From an uncultured Massilia sp. (GTDB lineage: Bacteria > Pseudomonadota > Gammaproteobacteria > Burkholderiales > Burkholderiaceae): DNA of 64,000 nt. A program made the position numbers and the translations under genes. Each line of letters starts with the position of its first letter. Within the stretch, counting starts at the first letter, position 1. The notes under the pieces are model-generated. The model was not told the DNA's origin, did not search any database, and saw only the letters and a program-made list of their open reading frames with translations. The stretch is taken from NCBI GenBank assembly GCA_946481275.1, contig CAMLMV010000006.1:155295-219294 (forward strand). The letters are read 5' to 3'. This document shows positions 44,285-55,053 of this stretch, piece after piece.

Positions 44285-45821
44285 CGGGGACAGGCGTGAC
44301 GGTGGGCGGGAAGGTCAGCCGGAACAGGCTGCCCGGGAATTTCTTGTGCGTGCTGCGCGGGTTGTTGAAGATCTCGATGTCGGCGCCGTGCTGCTGCGCG
44401 ATCTCGCGCACGATGGCGAGACCGAGGCCGGAACCGGGCGCGCTCGAACCGAGGATGCGATAAAAACGTTCGAACACGCGGTGGCGTTCGGACGGCGCGA
44501 TGCCGGGGCCCGTGTCCTCGACTTCCAGCAGCGCCTGGTTGCCGTTGCCGATGTTGGATCCGCGCACCCGCACGGTGACGCTGCCGCCCGGCGGCGTGTA
44601 GCGCAGCGCGTTGTCGATCAGGTTCGACAGCAGCTCGCGCAGCATCATGGCGCTGCCGTCGATCTCCGGCGGATCGCCGATGACTTCGTAGCCGAGGTCG
44701 ATCTCGTGCGCGAACGAGGCCTGCACCCAGTCCTGCACGACGTCGCGCGCCAGGGCGGCAAGGTCGAGCGGCTCCAGCGTCTGGCCCGCGTGCGGCTGGT
44801 TTTCCGCGCGCGCCAGCGCCAGCAGCTGGTTCACGAGGCGCGTGGCCGATTCCGAGCTCTTGGCCAGCTGCTCGAGCGAGCGGTGGATCTCGTTGGGATC
44901 GGCCTGGCGCAGCGCCAGTTCCGACTGCATGCGCATGCCGGCGAGCGGCGTCTTCATCTGGTGCGCCGCGTCGGCGATGAAGCGCTTCTGCGCGTCGATG
45001 GTGTGCGCGAGGCGCGCCAGCATGTCGTTCAGCGAGCCGACCAGCGGCGAGATCTCTTCCGGCACCTGGCGCGAATCGATGGGCGACAAGTCGTCCGGCG
45101 GGCGGGCGCGGATGCGTTCCTGCAGTTGCGCGAGCGGCGACAGCCCCCGCGACAGGGCGAACCAGACGAGGGCCAGGATCACGGGCAGGATGATGAACTG
45201 CGGCAGGATCACGCCCTTGATGATCTCGTTGGCCAGCTGCGCGCGCTTGTCGAGCGTTTCCGCCACCTGCACGAGCGCGAGGCGGGGTTCCTGCGTGGCG
45301 TCCAGCAGCGGCTGCAGGTTGACCCAGGCATACGCGATGCGCACCGGCGTGCCGTGCAGGTTCTCGGTGCGGAAGTGCACGCGGCCGCTGCGCTCGGCGT
45401 CGTCGGGGTTCGGCGGCGGCAGGTCGCGGTCGCCGTCGACGATCTCGCCGCGCGGGCCGCTGATCTGGAAATAGACGCTGTCGACGTCGTCCGCGCGCAG
45501 GATGTCGCGCGCGGTGCCGCCCAGGTGCGCGACGACTTTACCGTCGACTTCCTTGACCTGCTGCGCGAGCACCGTGACGCTGTCTTCCAGCGCGTGGTCG
45601 AACGGCTGGTTGGCGATCGACTTCGCGACCAGGTACGTGATCGCGATGCTCATCGGCCACAGCAGCAGCAGCGGGGCCAGCATCCAGTCGAGGATCTCGC
45701 CGAACAGCGAGTGCTGGATGCTTTCTTCCGGCTCGGGCCTGGGCGGAACGTAGAGATCGTCGACCGGTTCCGTGACGGCGAGCGGCTCCGGTCCGGCCGC
45801 GCGCCGCTTGAACCGTTTCAC
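44256..45821 (-). CDS. TctE-like sensor histidine kinase
   Basis: A 521-residue membrane kinase. TM1 is [20 protein letters not shown], then a periplasmic sensor domain of about 140 residues, TM2 [20 protein letters not shown] and a HAMP-like linker. The His box is [17 protein letters not shown], followed by [13 protein letters not shown] and [17 protein letters not shown]. The sensor resembles TctE-type kinases for carboxylates. The stop lies 29 bases into the DUF4212 gene and the start overlaps the response regulator stop, so all four genes form one operon. Confidence 0.92.
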   Translation of the reverse strand: MKRFKRRAAGPEPLAVTEPVDDLYVPPRPEPEESIQHSLFGEILDWMLAPLLLLWPMSIAITYLVAKSIANQPFDHALEDSVTVLAQQVKEVDGKVVAHLGGTARDILRADDVDSVYFQISGPRGEIVDGDRDLPPPNPDDAERSGRVHFRTENLHGTPVRIAYAWVNLQPLLDATQEPRLALVQVAETLDKRAQLANEIIKGVILPQFIILPVILALVWFALSRGLSPLAQLQERIRARPPDDLSPIDSRQVPEEISPLVGSLNDMLARLAHTIDAQKRFIADAAHQMKTPLAGMRMQSELALRQADPNEIHRSLEQLAKSSESATRLVNQLLALARAENQPHAGQTLEPLDLAALARDVVQDWVQASFAHEIDLGYEVIGDPPEIDGSAMMLRELLSNLIDNALRYTPPGGSVTVRVRGSNIGNGNQALLEVEDTGPGIAPSERHRVFERFYRILGSSAPGSGLGLAIVREIAQQHGADIEIFNNPRSTHKKFPGSLFRLTFPPTVTPVPDVDRDRPFL

Positions 45822-46528
45822 TTGTGGCCGCTGGCCGCTTCGGCGCTCTTGCAGGCGCTGTCAGCATAACGTTCCAGGCAATAACCCAGGCCGCGCACGG
45901 TGGCGATGCGGATGCCGCCCGTCTCGATCTTCTTGCGCAGGCGGTGCACGTAGACCTCGATGGCGTTGTTCGACACCTCCTCGCCCCATTCGCACAGGTG
46001 GTCGACGAGCTGTTCCTTCGACACGAGACGGCCCGTGCGGGCCAGCAGGATTTCCAGCAGGCCCAGTTCGCGCGCGGACAGGTCGAGCATCTGGTCGTTG
46101 ATGTAGGCGCTGCGGCCGACCTGGTCGTACACGAGCGGGCCGTGGCGGATGACGGTCGAGCCGCCGCCCTGGCCGCGCCGGGTGAGGGCGCGCACGCGCG
46201 CTTCCAGTTCGGACAGCGCGAACGGCTTGGGCATGTAGTCGTCGGCGCCGGCGTCGAGGCCGCCCACGCGCTGTTCGATCGAATCGGCGGCCGTGAGGAT
46301 CAGCACCGGCAGCAGCGAGCCGCGCGCGCGCAGGCGGCGCAGCACGTCCAGGCCGGACAGCCTGGGCAGGCCGAGGTCGAGGATCAGGAGATCGAACTCC
46401 TGGGTCGACAGTGCCGTGTCCGCGTCCTGGCCGTTCTTGACGCAATCGATCGCGTAGCCGGACTGGCGCAAGGAGCGCGTCAGCCCATCGGCCAATACGC
46501 TATCATCTTCGGCTAGTAAAATACGCAT
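45818..46528 (-). CDS. OmpR-family response regulator (TctD-like)
   Basis: A 236-residue DNA-binding regulator. The receiver domain starts [16 protein letters not shown], with phospho-acceptor Asp51 in [17 protein letters not shown] and [17 protein letters not shown]. The winged-helix domain has [22 protein letters not shown] and the recognition segment [16 protein letters not shown]. The ATG at 46528 follows GGGAGAAAAG; a 5' extension lacks homology. It is first in the operon with the kinase and symporter subunits and probably regulates them. Confidence 0.94.
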   Translation of the reverse strand: MRILLAEDDSVLADGLTRSLRQSGYAIDCVKNGQDADTALSTQEFDLLILDLGLPRLSGLDVLRRLRARGSLLPVLILTAADSIEQRVGGLDAGADDYMPKPFALSELEARVRALTRRGQGGGSTVIRHGPLVYDQVGRSAYINDQMLDLSARELGLLEILLARTGRLVSKEQLVDHLCEWGEEVSNNAIEVYVHRLRKKIETGGIRIATVRGLGYCLERYADSACKSAEAASGHK

Positions 46529-46625
46529 CTTTTCTCCCGGCTTTCGTTGTTCGACCCCGCTAACTCGCTTATTGTGTGTGAAGTTTCGCAACATGTCGAA
46601 TCGGTCAAGCGACAGTAAATATCGC

Positions 46626-46655
46626 TTGCCAAAACCACTGGGATTTTATACAGTA
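46626..46655 (+). promoter_or_regulatory. recA promoter with LexA box
   Basis: -35 TTGCCA (46626-46631), a 17-base spacer and -10 TACAGT (46649-46654) are overlapped by CACTGGGATTTTATACAGTA (46636-46655), a LexA-type site of the form CTGG-N8-ACAG. One base of the left half differs from the CTGT consensus. LexA bound here would cover the -10. Confidence 0.85.
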
Positions 46656-46717
46656 CTTCCTATTGAAATCGCGCGAGCGGCCCACACCTTGGTTCACTCT
46701 AGGACAGAAAGAAAGTT

Positions 46718-47797
46718 ATGGACGACAAAAAATCCGCAGTAAATGCAGCCGAGAAGGGCAAGGCGCTGGCAGCAGCCCTCGCGCAGATCGAAAAGCAATT
46801 CGGTAAAGGCTCGGTGATGCGCATGGATGCCAATGCGCCCGTCGAGGAAGTGCAAACCGTATCGACCGGCTCGCTGGGCCTGGACATCGCACTGGGCGTC
46901 GGCGGCCTGCCGCGCGGCCGTATCGTCGAGATCTATGGTCCGGAATCGTCGGGCAAGACGACGCTGACCCTGCAGACCATCGCCCAGATGCAAAAGCTGG
47001 GTGGCACCTGCGCGTTCATCGACGCCGAACACGCGCTGGACGTGACTTATGCGCAAAAGCTGGGCATCAAGCTGGACGAGCTGCTGATCTCGCAGCCGGA
47101 CACGGGTGAACAGGCGCTGGAAATCACGGACGCCCTCGTGCGTTCGGGCAGCGTCGACATGGTGGTCATCGACTCGGTGGCGGCCCTGACGCCGCGCGCC
47201 GAGATCGAAGGCGACATGGGCGACTCCCTGCCGGGCCTGCAGGCCCGCCTGATGTCGCAGGCGCTGCGCAAGCTGACCGCATCGATCAACCGTACGAACA
47301 CCCTGGTGATCTTCATCAACCAGATCCGTATGAAGATCGGCGTCATGTTCGGCAGCCCGGAAACGACGACCGGCGGTAACGCGCTGAAGTTCTACGCCTC
47401 CGTGCGCCTGGACATCCGCCGTACCGGCTCGATCAAGACCGGCGACGAGGTGATCGGTAACGAAACCAAGGTCAAGGTCGTCAAGAACAAGATCGCGCCC
47501 CCGTTCAAGGAAGCGCACTTCGACATCCTGTACGGCGAAGGCACGTCGCGCGAAGGCGAGATCATCGACCTGGGCGTGGACAACAAGATCGTCGAGAAGT
47601 CGGGTTCGTGGTACAGCTATGGTGGCGAGCGCATCGGCCAGGGCAAGGACAATGCCCGTATCTTCCTGAGGGAGCGTCCGGCACTGGCACGCGAAATCGA
47701 GAACAAGGTCCGCGCCGCCCTCGGCGTGCGCGAACTGCCGCCGGCACCGGCCGGTGACGGTGCCGCCCAGCTGGCATCCGTCGGCGACGACGAGTAA
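46718..47797 (+). CDS. recA: Recombinase RecA
   Basis: RecA forms filaments on single-stranded DNA, drives strand exchange and triggers LexA self-cleavage. The 359-residue protein starts at [17 protein letters not shown]; Walker [10 protein letters not shown] is at residues 74-82, Walker B in [14 protein letters not shown], and loop regions [19 protein letters not shown] and [14 protein letters not shown] are present. The GAGKK-like C-terminus is acidic. recX follows after 8 bases, as usual. Confidence 0.99.
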   Translation: MDDKKSAVNAAEKGKALAAALAQIEKQFGKGSVMRMDANAPVEEVQTVSTGSLGLDIALGVGGLPRGRIVEIYGPESSGKTTLTLQTIAQMQKLGGTCAFIDAEHALDVTYAQKLGIKLDELLISQPDTGEQALEITDALVRSGSVDMVVIDSVAALTPRAEIEGDMGDSLPGLQARLMSQALRKLTASINRTNTLVIFINQIRMKIGVMFGSPETTTGGNALKFYASVRLDIRRTGSIKTGDEVIGNETKVKVVKNKIAPPFKEAHFDILYGEGTSREGEIIDLGVDNKIVEKSGSWYSYGGERIGQGKDNARIFLRERPALAREIENKVRAALGVRELPPAPAGDGAAQLASVGDDE

Positions 47798-47805
47798 TCG
47801 TCCGG

Positions 47806-48264
47806 ATGCCGCGCCAGCAGCTGAGCCTCAAGGCTCGCGCGTTGAAGTATCTGTCGACGCGCGAGCACAGCCGGCTCGAACTGGCGCGCAAATTGTCCCG
47901 CTATGCCGAGGAGGGCGACGACGTCGAAGCCCTCCTCGATTTCCTTGAAAAGAACAACTGGCTGTCGCAGGAGCGTTTTGCCGAATCGCTGGTCCACCGG
48001 CGTGCCGGACGCTACGGCAACGCCCGGGTACTCGCCGAACTCCAGCAGCATGGCGTCGGCGGCGACGCGTTCGACGAACTCAAGTCCGAACTGAAGGAAT
48101 CCGAAACGGCACGGGCCCGCGAAGTCTGGCGCCGCAAGTTCGGCAAGGTGCCGCAGGATGCCGAAGAACGCAGCAAACAGATGCGCTTCCTGCTGCAACG
48201 TGGCTTTTCCCAGAGTGCGGTGCGTGCCGCGCTGAAGGGTGGCTACGATGACGACGACCTCTGA
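47806..48264 (+). CDS. recX: Regulatory protein RecX
   Basis: RecX inhibits RecA filament growth. The 152-residue protein is in the normal place directly after recA. It is helical and basic, with [24 protein letters not shown] near the start, [30 protein letters not shown] in the middle and [21 protein letters not shown] at the end, all typical of the three-repeat RecX fold. It has no strong Shine-Dalgarno, fitting low expression by re-initiation from recA. Confidence 0.95.
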   Translation: MPRQQLSLKARALKYLSTREHSRLELARKLSRYAEEGDDVEALLDFLEKNNWLSQERFAESLVHRRAGRYGNARVLAELQQHGVGGDAFDELKSELKESETARAREVWRRKFGKVPQDAEERSKQMRFLLQRGFSQSAVRAALKGGYDDDDL

Positions 48265-48528
48265 TCTCATCGTTGTGAATGTCCGACTGTCGTTCTGTTT
48301 ATGACGGCAGGCTTGCGCTTTCGGCATCACAACTTCGCAACATCTTCCCTTATCTTCCCCTCAAAAACCCTTCTGTAACCGGGGAGACGGTGCACAGCCC
48401 GGCACCCTGTGCTAAACTTTCATGGTTTAAGCAGCGCCGCAAGAGCGGTTGTTGCCGTAGAAGCTGCGGCAACGTGCATCAGGCACAACGGCTGCAAATT
48501 TTTTCGCCGCATACCGGCATTGGTGTTT
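48265..48528 (+). promoter_or_regulatory. Non-coding leader between recX and the DUF2889 gene
   Basis: 264 bases with no supported gene. A TAAACT hexamer at 48411-48416 could be a -10 element. Downstream, CGGTTGTTGCCG and CTGCGGCAACG around 48447-48476 can pair in RNA (GTTGCCG/CGGCAAC). A long structured 5' leader is possible. Confidence 0.35.
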
Positions 48529-49086
48529 ATGCCCCTGTCTCCTCCCGCTCCGCGTAAGCCAAGGCACACGCGCGCCATTACCGTCGAAGCGTTCGCGCGC
48601 GACGATGGCCTGTGGGACCTCGACGCGTGCATCCGCGACACCAAGACGCATGATATTGCCCTGCCTTCCGGCTCCCGTCCGGCCGGCCTGCCGGTGCACG
48701 AACTCAAATTGCGGGTGACTATCGACCGCGACATGAACATCGTCGACGCCGAAGCCGCGTCCGATGCCGTACCCTATCCCGGTTTCTGCGACACCATCGC
48801 CCCTGCGTATAAAAAGCTCATCGGCTTGTCGCTGCTGAAACATTTCCGATTGCATCTGAAGGACCGCCTGTCCGGGGTACTCGGCTGCACCCACCTGACC
48901 GAACTCGCGCAAGTCCTGCCCACCGCGGCAATCCAGGCCTTCGCCGATGACGCGATGGCCAACCGCCCGGCCGATGCTTCGGCCGAGCGGCCTTACGAAC
49001 TGGACCGCTGCCACGCGCTGCGACTCGACGGCCCCGCCGTCGAAACGTATTACCCGCGCTGGGCTCTCAAGGCGGTGCCGGGGTAG
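48529..49086 (+). CDS. DUF2889 family protein
   Basis: A 185-residue cytoplasmic protein. It begins MPLSPPAPRKPRHTRAITVEAF, then FARDDGLWDLDACIRDTK, LPVHELKLRVTIDRDMNIVDAEA, and the C-terminal GCTHLTELAQVLPTAAIQAF with YYPRW, which define DUF2889. These proteins are common next to recX-sucC in Betaproteobacteria; the function is unknown. A longer in-frame form from 48409 is possible, but its N-terminus looks like a leader and lacks family conservation. A terminator-like hairpin follows. Confidence 0.85.
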   Translation: MPLSPPAPRKPRHTRAITVEAFARDDGLWDLDACIRDTKTHDIALPSGSRPAGLPVHELKLRVTIDRDMNIVDAEAASDAVPYPGFCDTIAPAYKKLIGLSLLKHFRLHLKDRLSGVLGCTHLTELAQVLPTAAIQAFADDAMANRPADASAERPYELDRCHALRLDGPAVETYYPRWALKAVPG

Positions 49087-49092
49087 TGTCGT

Positions 49093-49123
49093 CCGGAGTA
49101 GACTCCGGTTTTGTCGCTTTTTT
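49093..49123 (+). terminator. Terminator-like hairpin after DUF2889
   Basis: CCGGAG (49093-49098) pairs with CTCCGG (49103-49108), loop TAGA, followed by TTTTGTCGCTTTTTT. The stem is short but tight. It separates the gene from sucC. Confidence 0.7.
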
Positions 49124-49168
49124 ATTCAACCGCATTTCTAAATCAGTAACAGAAGAAGGGAAGCCAGC

Positions 49169-50338
<1,170 letters not shown>

Positions 50339-50355
50339 TTCGCGAAGGAAATAAA

Positions 50356-51237
50356 ATGTCGATTCTGATTAACAAAGACACCAAAGTCATCACCCAAGGT
50401 ATCACCGGCAAGACCGGCCAATTCCACACCCGCATGTGCCGCGACTACGCGAACGGCCGTGAAGCCTTCGTCGCAGGCGTGAACCCGAAGAAAGCCGGTG
50501 AGGACTTCGAGGGTATCCCCATCTTCGCGAGCGTCAAGGAAGCCAAGCAGAACACCGGCGCGACCGTGTCGGTCATCTACGTTCCGCCGGCAGGCGCTGC
50601 CGCCGCCATCTGGGAAGCCGTGGAAGCCGAGCTGGACCTGGCAATCTGCATCACCGAAGGCATCCCCGTCCGTGACATGATGGAAGTCAAGGACCGCATG
50701 GCCAAGGCCGGTTCGAAGACCCTGCTGCTGGGCCCGAACTGCCCGGGTCTGATCACCCCGGACGAGATCAAGATCGGCATCATGCCGGGTCACATCCACA
50801 AGAAAGGCCGCATCGGCGTCGTGTCCCGTTCGGGCACGCTGACGTATGAAGCCGTCGGCCAGCTGACCGCACTGGGCCTGGGCCAGTCGTCGGCAGTCGG
50901 CATCGGTGGCGACCCGATCAACGGCCTGAAGCACATCGACGTGATGAAGATGTTCAACGACGATCCAGACACGGACGCCGTCATCATGATCGGCGAGATC
51001 GGCGGCCCGGACGAAGCCAATGCTTCGTACTGGATCAAGGACAACATGAAGAAGCCGGTCGTCGGCTTCATCGCCGGCGTCACCGCGCCGCCGGGCAAGC
51101 GCATGGGCCACGCCGGCGCGCTGATCTCGGGCGGTGCCGATACCGCCGACGCCAAGCTGGAAATCATGGAAGCCTGCGGTATCAAGGTCACCAAGAACCC
51201 GTCGGAAATGGCTCGTCTGCTGAAGGCGATGCTGTAA
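50356..51237 (+). CDS. sucD: Succinyl-CoA synthetase alpha subunit
   Basis: SucD binds CoA and carries the phosphohistidine. The 293-residue protein shows [16 protein letters not shown] near the N-terminus, the CoA site, [19 protein letters not shown] and the active His in [10 protein letters not shown]. It forms an operon with sucC and ends before a strong terminator. Confidence 0.98.
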   Translation: MSILINKDTKVITQGITGKTGQFHTRMCRDYANGREAFVAGVNPKKAGEDFEGIPIFASVKEAKQNTGATVSVIYVPPAGAAAAIWEAVEAELDLAICITEGIPVRDMMEVKDRMAKAGSKTLLLGPNCPGLITPDEIKIGIMPGHIHKKGRIGVVSRSGTLTYEAVGQLTALGLGQSSAVGIGGDPINGLKHIDVMKMFNDDPDTDAVIMIGEIGGPDEANASYWIKDNMKKPVVGFIAGVTAPPGKRMGHAGALISGGADTADAKLEIMEACGIKVTKNPSEMARLLKAML

Positions 51238-51258
51238 TCCTGCGGTTCTGATCCGATG

Positions 51259-51289
51259 AAACGGGACGCTTCGGCGTCCCGTTTTTTTT
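51259..51289 (+). terminator. Intrinsic terminator of sucCD
   Basis: AACGGGACGC (51260-51269) pairs with GCGTCCCGTT (51274-51283), loop TTCG, followed by a run of eight T residues counted from the stem. It is a strong terminator. Confidence 0.92.
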
Positions 51290-51443
51290 GTGCTGACAAT
51301 TTTTGTCGCAACTCAACAAAAACAGCCGGGGCGACAATTTTCGCCATCCCCGTGTGACAAAAATTGTCATGCGGCAATGCAAAAAACACGCGAAAACCCA
51401 CAATTCGATGGCACGGTGCTAACGATTCCGTACGGAAATCACC
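51290..51443 (+). promoter_or_regulatory. Array of palindromic TGTC-containing sites upstream of pilA
   Basis: Site 1, TGACAATTTTTGTC (51294-51307), and site 3, its exact reverse complement with an added T (51355-51369), are both GACAA-N3-TTGTC palindromes. Site 2, GGCGACAATTTTCGCC (51330-51345), is a palindrome with the same CAATTT centre. All carry TGTC, the core of the PilR consensus. They are 75-165 bases before the sigma-54 promoter, the usual place for an enhancer. They may bind a PilR-type activator. Confidence 0.6.
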
Positions 51444-51459
51444 TGGCACGCCGATTGCA
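51444..51459 (+). promoter_or_regulatory. Sigma-54 promoter of pilA
   Basis: TGGCACGCCGATTGCA matches the RpoN consensus TGGCACR-N4-TTGCW fully, with the invariant GG at -24 and GC at -12. Transcription would begin near 51471, about 70 bases before pilA. Confidence 0.93.
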
Positions 51460-51540
51460 TAGTGTAAAGGGCAGAAGCAAGCAGTAACCAGATACGCAGT
51501 ACCCCTTTAATTTTGCAGTGCCCCCACCTGGAGAGACATC

Positions 51541-51987
51541 ATGAAAGCACCGAAAATCGTCAAGAAGGCCCAAGCCGGCTTTACCCTGATCGAACTGATG
51601 ATCGTTGTCGCGATTATCGGCATCTTGGCCGCCGTGGCCATCCCGGCTTATCAGAACTATGTCGCCAAATCGAAGTTCGCGGCTGCGCTGTCGGAAGTAT
51701 CGGCCGGTAAAACTGGCTACGACGTCAAAATGAACGAAGGCGCGACCCCGACCATTGGTGACGCCGGCCTGCAAGAAACGACTAAAAACTGCACCATGGC
51801 AGTTTTGGCCGACGGTGGCGGCCTGAAGTGCACGATCATCGGCGGCCCGACGTCGGTTGCCACTCACGTGATCAACCTGACCCGTACCGAAACCGGCGTT
51901 TGGGCTTGCAACCACGACATTACCACCGACGCAGACAAGATCGTGGGCACCTCTTGCGACGCCGCAGCTGCCCCTCCGGCTCAGTAA
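51541..51987 (+). CDS. pilA: Type IV major pilin
   Basis: A 148-residue type IVa prepilin. The leader [13 protein letters not shown] is cut by PilD before Phe14 in [18 protein letters not shown]; Glu at mature position 5 is present. A hydrophobic helix and [14 protein letters not shown] follow. Four Cys ([19 protein letters not shown] and TSCDAAA) suggest two disulfides, the last pair closing the C-terminal D-region. It is transcribed from the sigma-54 promoter and followed by a terminator. The absence of other pil genes here is normal. Confidence 0.95.
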   Translation: MKAPKIVKKAQAGFTLIELMIVVAIIGILAAVAIPAYQNYVAKSKFAAALSEVSAGKTGYDVKMNEGATPTIGDAGLQETTKNCTMAVLADGGGLKCTIIGGPTSVATHVINLTRTETGVWACNHDITTDADKIVGTSCDAAAAPPAQ

Positions 51988-52011
51988 TCAGCTCGATTAC
52001 GTTCAGCATCC

Positions 52012-52039
52012 AAATGCCCGGCTTTGCCGGGCATTTTTT
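52012..52039 (+). terminator. Intrinsic terminator of pilA
   Basis: AAATGCCCGG (52012-52021) pairs with CCGGGCATTT (52027-52036), loop CTTTG, with T residues after it. It also borders the convergent ycgR-like gene. Confidence 0.9.
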
Positions 52040-52062
52040 GTTAACTGCGTTTGCGATGTCGC

Positions 52063-52779
52063 CTACACGATCTTTTGCCGGTCCGCCAGCAACGCCTCGT
52101 ACGTCAGGTTCTGCAACAGCGCGTAGTGCACGGGATCGAGGTCCACGAACTGCACGCCGTACGCAAACCCTTCGGCCTGTTGCGGTCCGCCCGAGAGGGC
52201 GCTGATGTTGCGCACGGCCGCGCGCGTGCGCACGCGGATTTCCTGGTTGTTGGGCGGGGCCAGCAGGGCGAATTCCAGGTCGATCTCATCCTCATCCTGG
52301 GGCAGGTTCTTCTTCGCTTCGATGCGGGCGCCGTTCACGCTCAGGTTCGTCAGCAGGCAGTCGGCGCCGGGCACGGCGGCGCTTTTCGGGATGACCTTGG
52401 CCGGGATGTCGACCTTGACCCGCATCGCCGTGCGCAGGCTCGTGCCCTGGATCGTGCGCGGGAAGGAGATGTGGGCATACAGCAGCGGCCGGCCGAACAC
52501 GCGCTCGACCGTGCACGCGAACGAGCACACGTGGATGCCCGAAAACACGCGCATCGTCACGCGCTCGCCCTCGACCAGCGGGATCGGCGCGCCATTGTCC
52601 ATCGGGATCTTGACGATCAGGTATTCGTCCTTCAGCCAGCCGATCAGCGTGGAAAAGTGCTGCACGGGCTTCAGGCGCCGGTGCGTGATGAATTGCAGGC
52701 GTACGCCGACCTGCAGGTTCATCGACTCGAATTCGAATTCCTGGGGTTTGAGTTCGCGGTCGGCTTGCGAATCGTTCAT
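52063..52779 (-). CDS. ycgR: YcgR-like PilZ flagellar brake protein
   Basis: A 238-residue two-domain protein. The N-terminal YcgR domain (FESMNLQVGVRLQFITHRR...) is followed by a C-terminal PilZ domain that begins with the c-di-GMP binding RxxxR-type motif (RTIQGTSLRTAMRVKVDI) and contains LTNLSVNGARIE (D/NxSxxG). On c-di-GMP binding, YcgR slows the flagellar motor. The ATG at 52779 gives MNDSQADRELKPQ; an extension upstream adds an unrelated peptide. No other flagellar gene is near. Confidence 0.88.
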   Translation of the reverse strand: MNDSQADRELKPQEFEFESMNLQVGVRLQFITHRRLKPVQHFSTLIGWLKDEYLIVKIPMDNGAPIPLVEGERVTMRVFSGIHVCSFACTVERVFGRPLLYAHISFPRTIQGTSLRTAMRVKVDIPAKVIPKSAAVPGADCLLTNLSVNGARIEAKKNLPQDEDEIDLEFALLAPPNNQEIRVRTRAAVRNISALSGGPQQAEGFAYGVQFVDLDPVHYALLQNLTYEALLADRQKIV

Positions 52780-52835
52780 GATGTTTTCATCTCGGAGCGA
52801 CCAATAGTAGCACTGAGGCAAGTTCTTTGGAAACG

Positions 52836-52865
52836 AAAAAAACGCCTGTACGGACAGGCGTTTTT
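52836..52865 (-). terminator. Terminator between the second S9 peptidase and ycgR
   Basis: AACGCCTGT (52841-52849) pairs with ACAGGCGTT (52854-52862), loop ACGG. A-runs on the left and T-runs on the right make it work in either direction; it lies downstream of the minus-strand peptidase gene and probably ends that transcript. Confidence 0.85.
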
Positions 52866-52893
52866 GTCATCCCGGCAGGAACGAGGCGTGGAT

Positions 52894-54951
52894 TTACTGC
52901 TTCAGGTGCTGGTCCAGCCAGCCGATCACGGTGTGATGCCACAGCACGGAGTTGGCCGGCTTCAGCACCCAGTGGTTCTCGTCCGGGAACACGAGCAGCT
53001 TGCCCTCGATGCCGCGGCGCTGCAGCGCCGTGAACGTGGACAAGCCCTGGGTCGTCGGGATGCGGAAATCGAGGTCGCCCTGCACGACGAGCATCGGCGT
53101 CTTCCACTTGTTCACGTGCAGCACCGGATTGAAGCGCTCATGCTTGTCCGGCACGGCGAAATACGGGCCGCCGTTTTCCCAATCGGTGAACCATTGTTCC
53201 TCGGTCGAGTAGGCCATGCCGCGGGTGTCAAATACGCCGTCGTGGTTGACGATGCACTTGAAGCCATCGGACCAGTTACCCTCGATCCAGTTCATCATGT
53301 AGCCGCCATACGACGCGCCCAGTGCGCACGCGTGCGAACGGTCCAGCCAGGCGTACTTCGCCGTCGCGGCGGCCAGGCCTTTCTTGAGGTCCTCGAGCGG
53401 CTTGCCGCCCCAGTCGCCGCTGATGGCATCCGTGAATTTCTGGCCGTAGCCGGTCGAACCGTGGAAGTCGATGAACACGGTCGCATAGCCCGCGCCCGCG
53501 TACACCTGCGGGTTCCAGCGGTAGCTCCAGCCGTTGCCGAAGCTGCCCTGCGGGCCGCCATGGACGAGGAAGGCGATCGGGTATTTCTTGCCCGGCTCAT
53601 AATTCCACGGCTTCATCACGTGGCCGTAGACGGTGTCGCCGTTCGCGCCCTTGAACGAAAACTGTTCAAAGTCGCCCCAGCGTACGTCGGCCAGCTTTTC
53701 CTCGTTCACGTGGGTCAATTGCCTGGATTGAGTCGTGCCCAGCTGCATGCCGAACAATTGCGCGCCCGATGCCAGGTTCGCTTGGGTGAAAGCGACGGTC
53801 GTGCCGCGCACGTCGAAGCCGCCAATGGAACCCTTGTCGGTCAGCGGAGACACTTTGCCGCTGGCCACGTCGATGGCGAACAGGCGGTGCTGGCCCATGT
53901 CCTCGGCGTCCGCGATGAGCGTCTTGCCGTCGGCCGTCCACTGGATGCTGCCTGGCGAACGGTCCCAGCTTTCGGCCACGTTGCGCTTCTTGCCGGTGGC
54001 GAGATCGAGCAGCACGATGTGGTAACGGTCCGCCTCGAAGCCGGGGCGGGTCATGGCCAGGTAGGCGAGGGTGCGGCCGTCCGGCGAGTACACGCCTTTC
54101 GTGTCCCAGGCGTTATTGTCGGCGGTCAGGTTGCGCGGCGTGCCGCCCGTGGCGGGCACCGTGTACAAGTCGAAGTTCGTCGACCACGCCTCGGTCTTGC
54201 CGGCGATACGCACCGAGAACACGACGGTCTTGCCGTCCGGGCTGAAGCGGAACTCCTCGCGGTCGCCGAACGGTTTCGACGGCACGTCGCCGTCGAGCGT
54301 GCCCGACAGGCTGACCGGCGTGCCGTTCACGCGGCCGGAAGCGTCCAGCGGGGCCGCGTACAGCACGTTGTTGCGGCCGTCGGACCACGTGTCCCAGTGG
54401 CGCACGAACAGGCGGTCGTAGAGTTTGCCGCTGGCCTTGTCCTTCTCTTTCGCATCCAGGCGGGTCTTCGTGCAGGCGAGGTCGGCGCAGTCGCGGAACA
54501 CGGCGAGGCTCAATGCGATGCGGTCGCCCGTCGGTGCCACACGGAACGCGTCCACGTCGAGGGGCAGGTCGGTCACGCGGACGGCGTCGCCGCCGGCCGC
54601 CGGCACGCGCCATACCTGGCCCGAGCCCGAACGCGCCGACAGGAAATAGATCGCGTCGCCGTTCGGCGACCATTCCGGATCCGTGCTGCTGGCGGCATCC
54701 GACATCAGGCGTTGCGGCGCCGGATTGGCGGCGCGCAGGTCGACCAGGTAGAGGTCGGTATGACCGCGGTTCTTGCCCATGTCGGTCGTGCGCACCGTGT
54801 AGACGACCTTGCCGCCGTCCGGCGACACCGCCGGGCTGCCGACTCTTTCCATCGTCACCAGGTCTTCGACCGTGAATCCGCGCGGTGCGGCCGTCGCGCC
54901 GAACGCCGTGCCCGTCAGGGCGGCGGCCAGCGCCAGCATACGTAATTTCAT
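52894..54951 (-). CDS. Secreted prolyl oligopeptidase family peptidase (S9), second copy
   Basis: A 685-residue S9 peptidase with a signal peptide (MKLRMLALAAALTGTAFGATA). The start at 54951 was chosen for this signal; an earlier frame start is not supported. The beta-propeller covers the first two-thirds, and the catalytic domain shows HGGPQGSFGNGWSYRWN, the nucleophile in GASYGGYMMNWIEGN, Asp in VVQGDLDFRIPTTQG and the His near NHWVLKPANS. It is closest to acylaminoacyl-peptidase types. It differs clearly in sequence from the S9 enzyme at 39862. Confidence 0.92.
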   Translation of the reverse strand: MKLRMLALAAALTGTAFGATAAPRGFTVEDLVTMERVGSPAVSPDGGKVVYTVRTTDMGKNRGHTDLYLVDLRAANPAPQRLMSDAASSTDPEWSPNGDAIYFLSARSGSGQVWRVPAAGGDAVRVTDLPLDVDAFRVAPTGDRIALSLAVFRDCADLACTKTRLDAKEKDKASGKLYDRLFVRHWDTWSDGRNNVLYAAPLDASGRVNGTPVSLSGTLDGDVPSKPFGDREEFRFSPDGKTVVFSVRIAGKTEAWSTNFDLYTVPATGGTPRNLTADNNAWDTKGVYSPDGRTLAYLAMTRPGFEADRYHIVLLDLATGKKRNVAESWDRSPGSIQWTADGKTLIADAEDMGQHRLFAIDVASGKVSPLTDKGSIGGFDVRGTTVAFTQANLASGAQLFGMQLGTTQSRQLTHVNEEKLADVRWGDFEQFSFKGANGDTVYGHVMKPWNYEPGKKYPIAFLVHGGPQGSFGNGWSYRWNPQVYAGAGYATVFIDFHGSTGYGQKFTDAISGDWGGKPLEDLKKGLAAATAKYAWLDRSHACALGASYGGYMMNWIEGNWSDGFKCIVNHDGVFDTRGMAYSTEEQWFTDWENGGPYFAVPDKHERFNPVLHVNKWKTPMLVVQGDLDFRIPTTQGLSTFTALQRRGIEGKLLVFPDENHWVLKPANSVLWHHTVIGWLDQHLKQ

Positions 54952-55053
54952 CCTGTCCTCTCGCTTGTGGCTTGTGAATACGCGGCCGCGCCTGTTGGCG
55001 TGGCCGCTGAAAGGCAGCAATTTACCACGTGCAAGATGACACAGGGAACGGCG

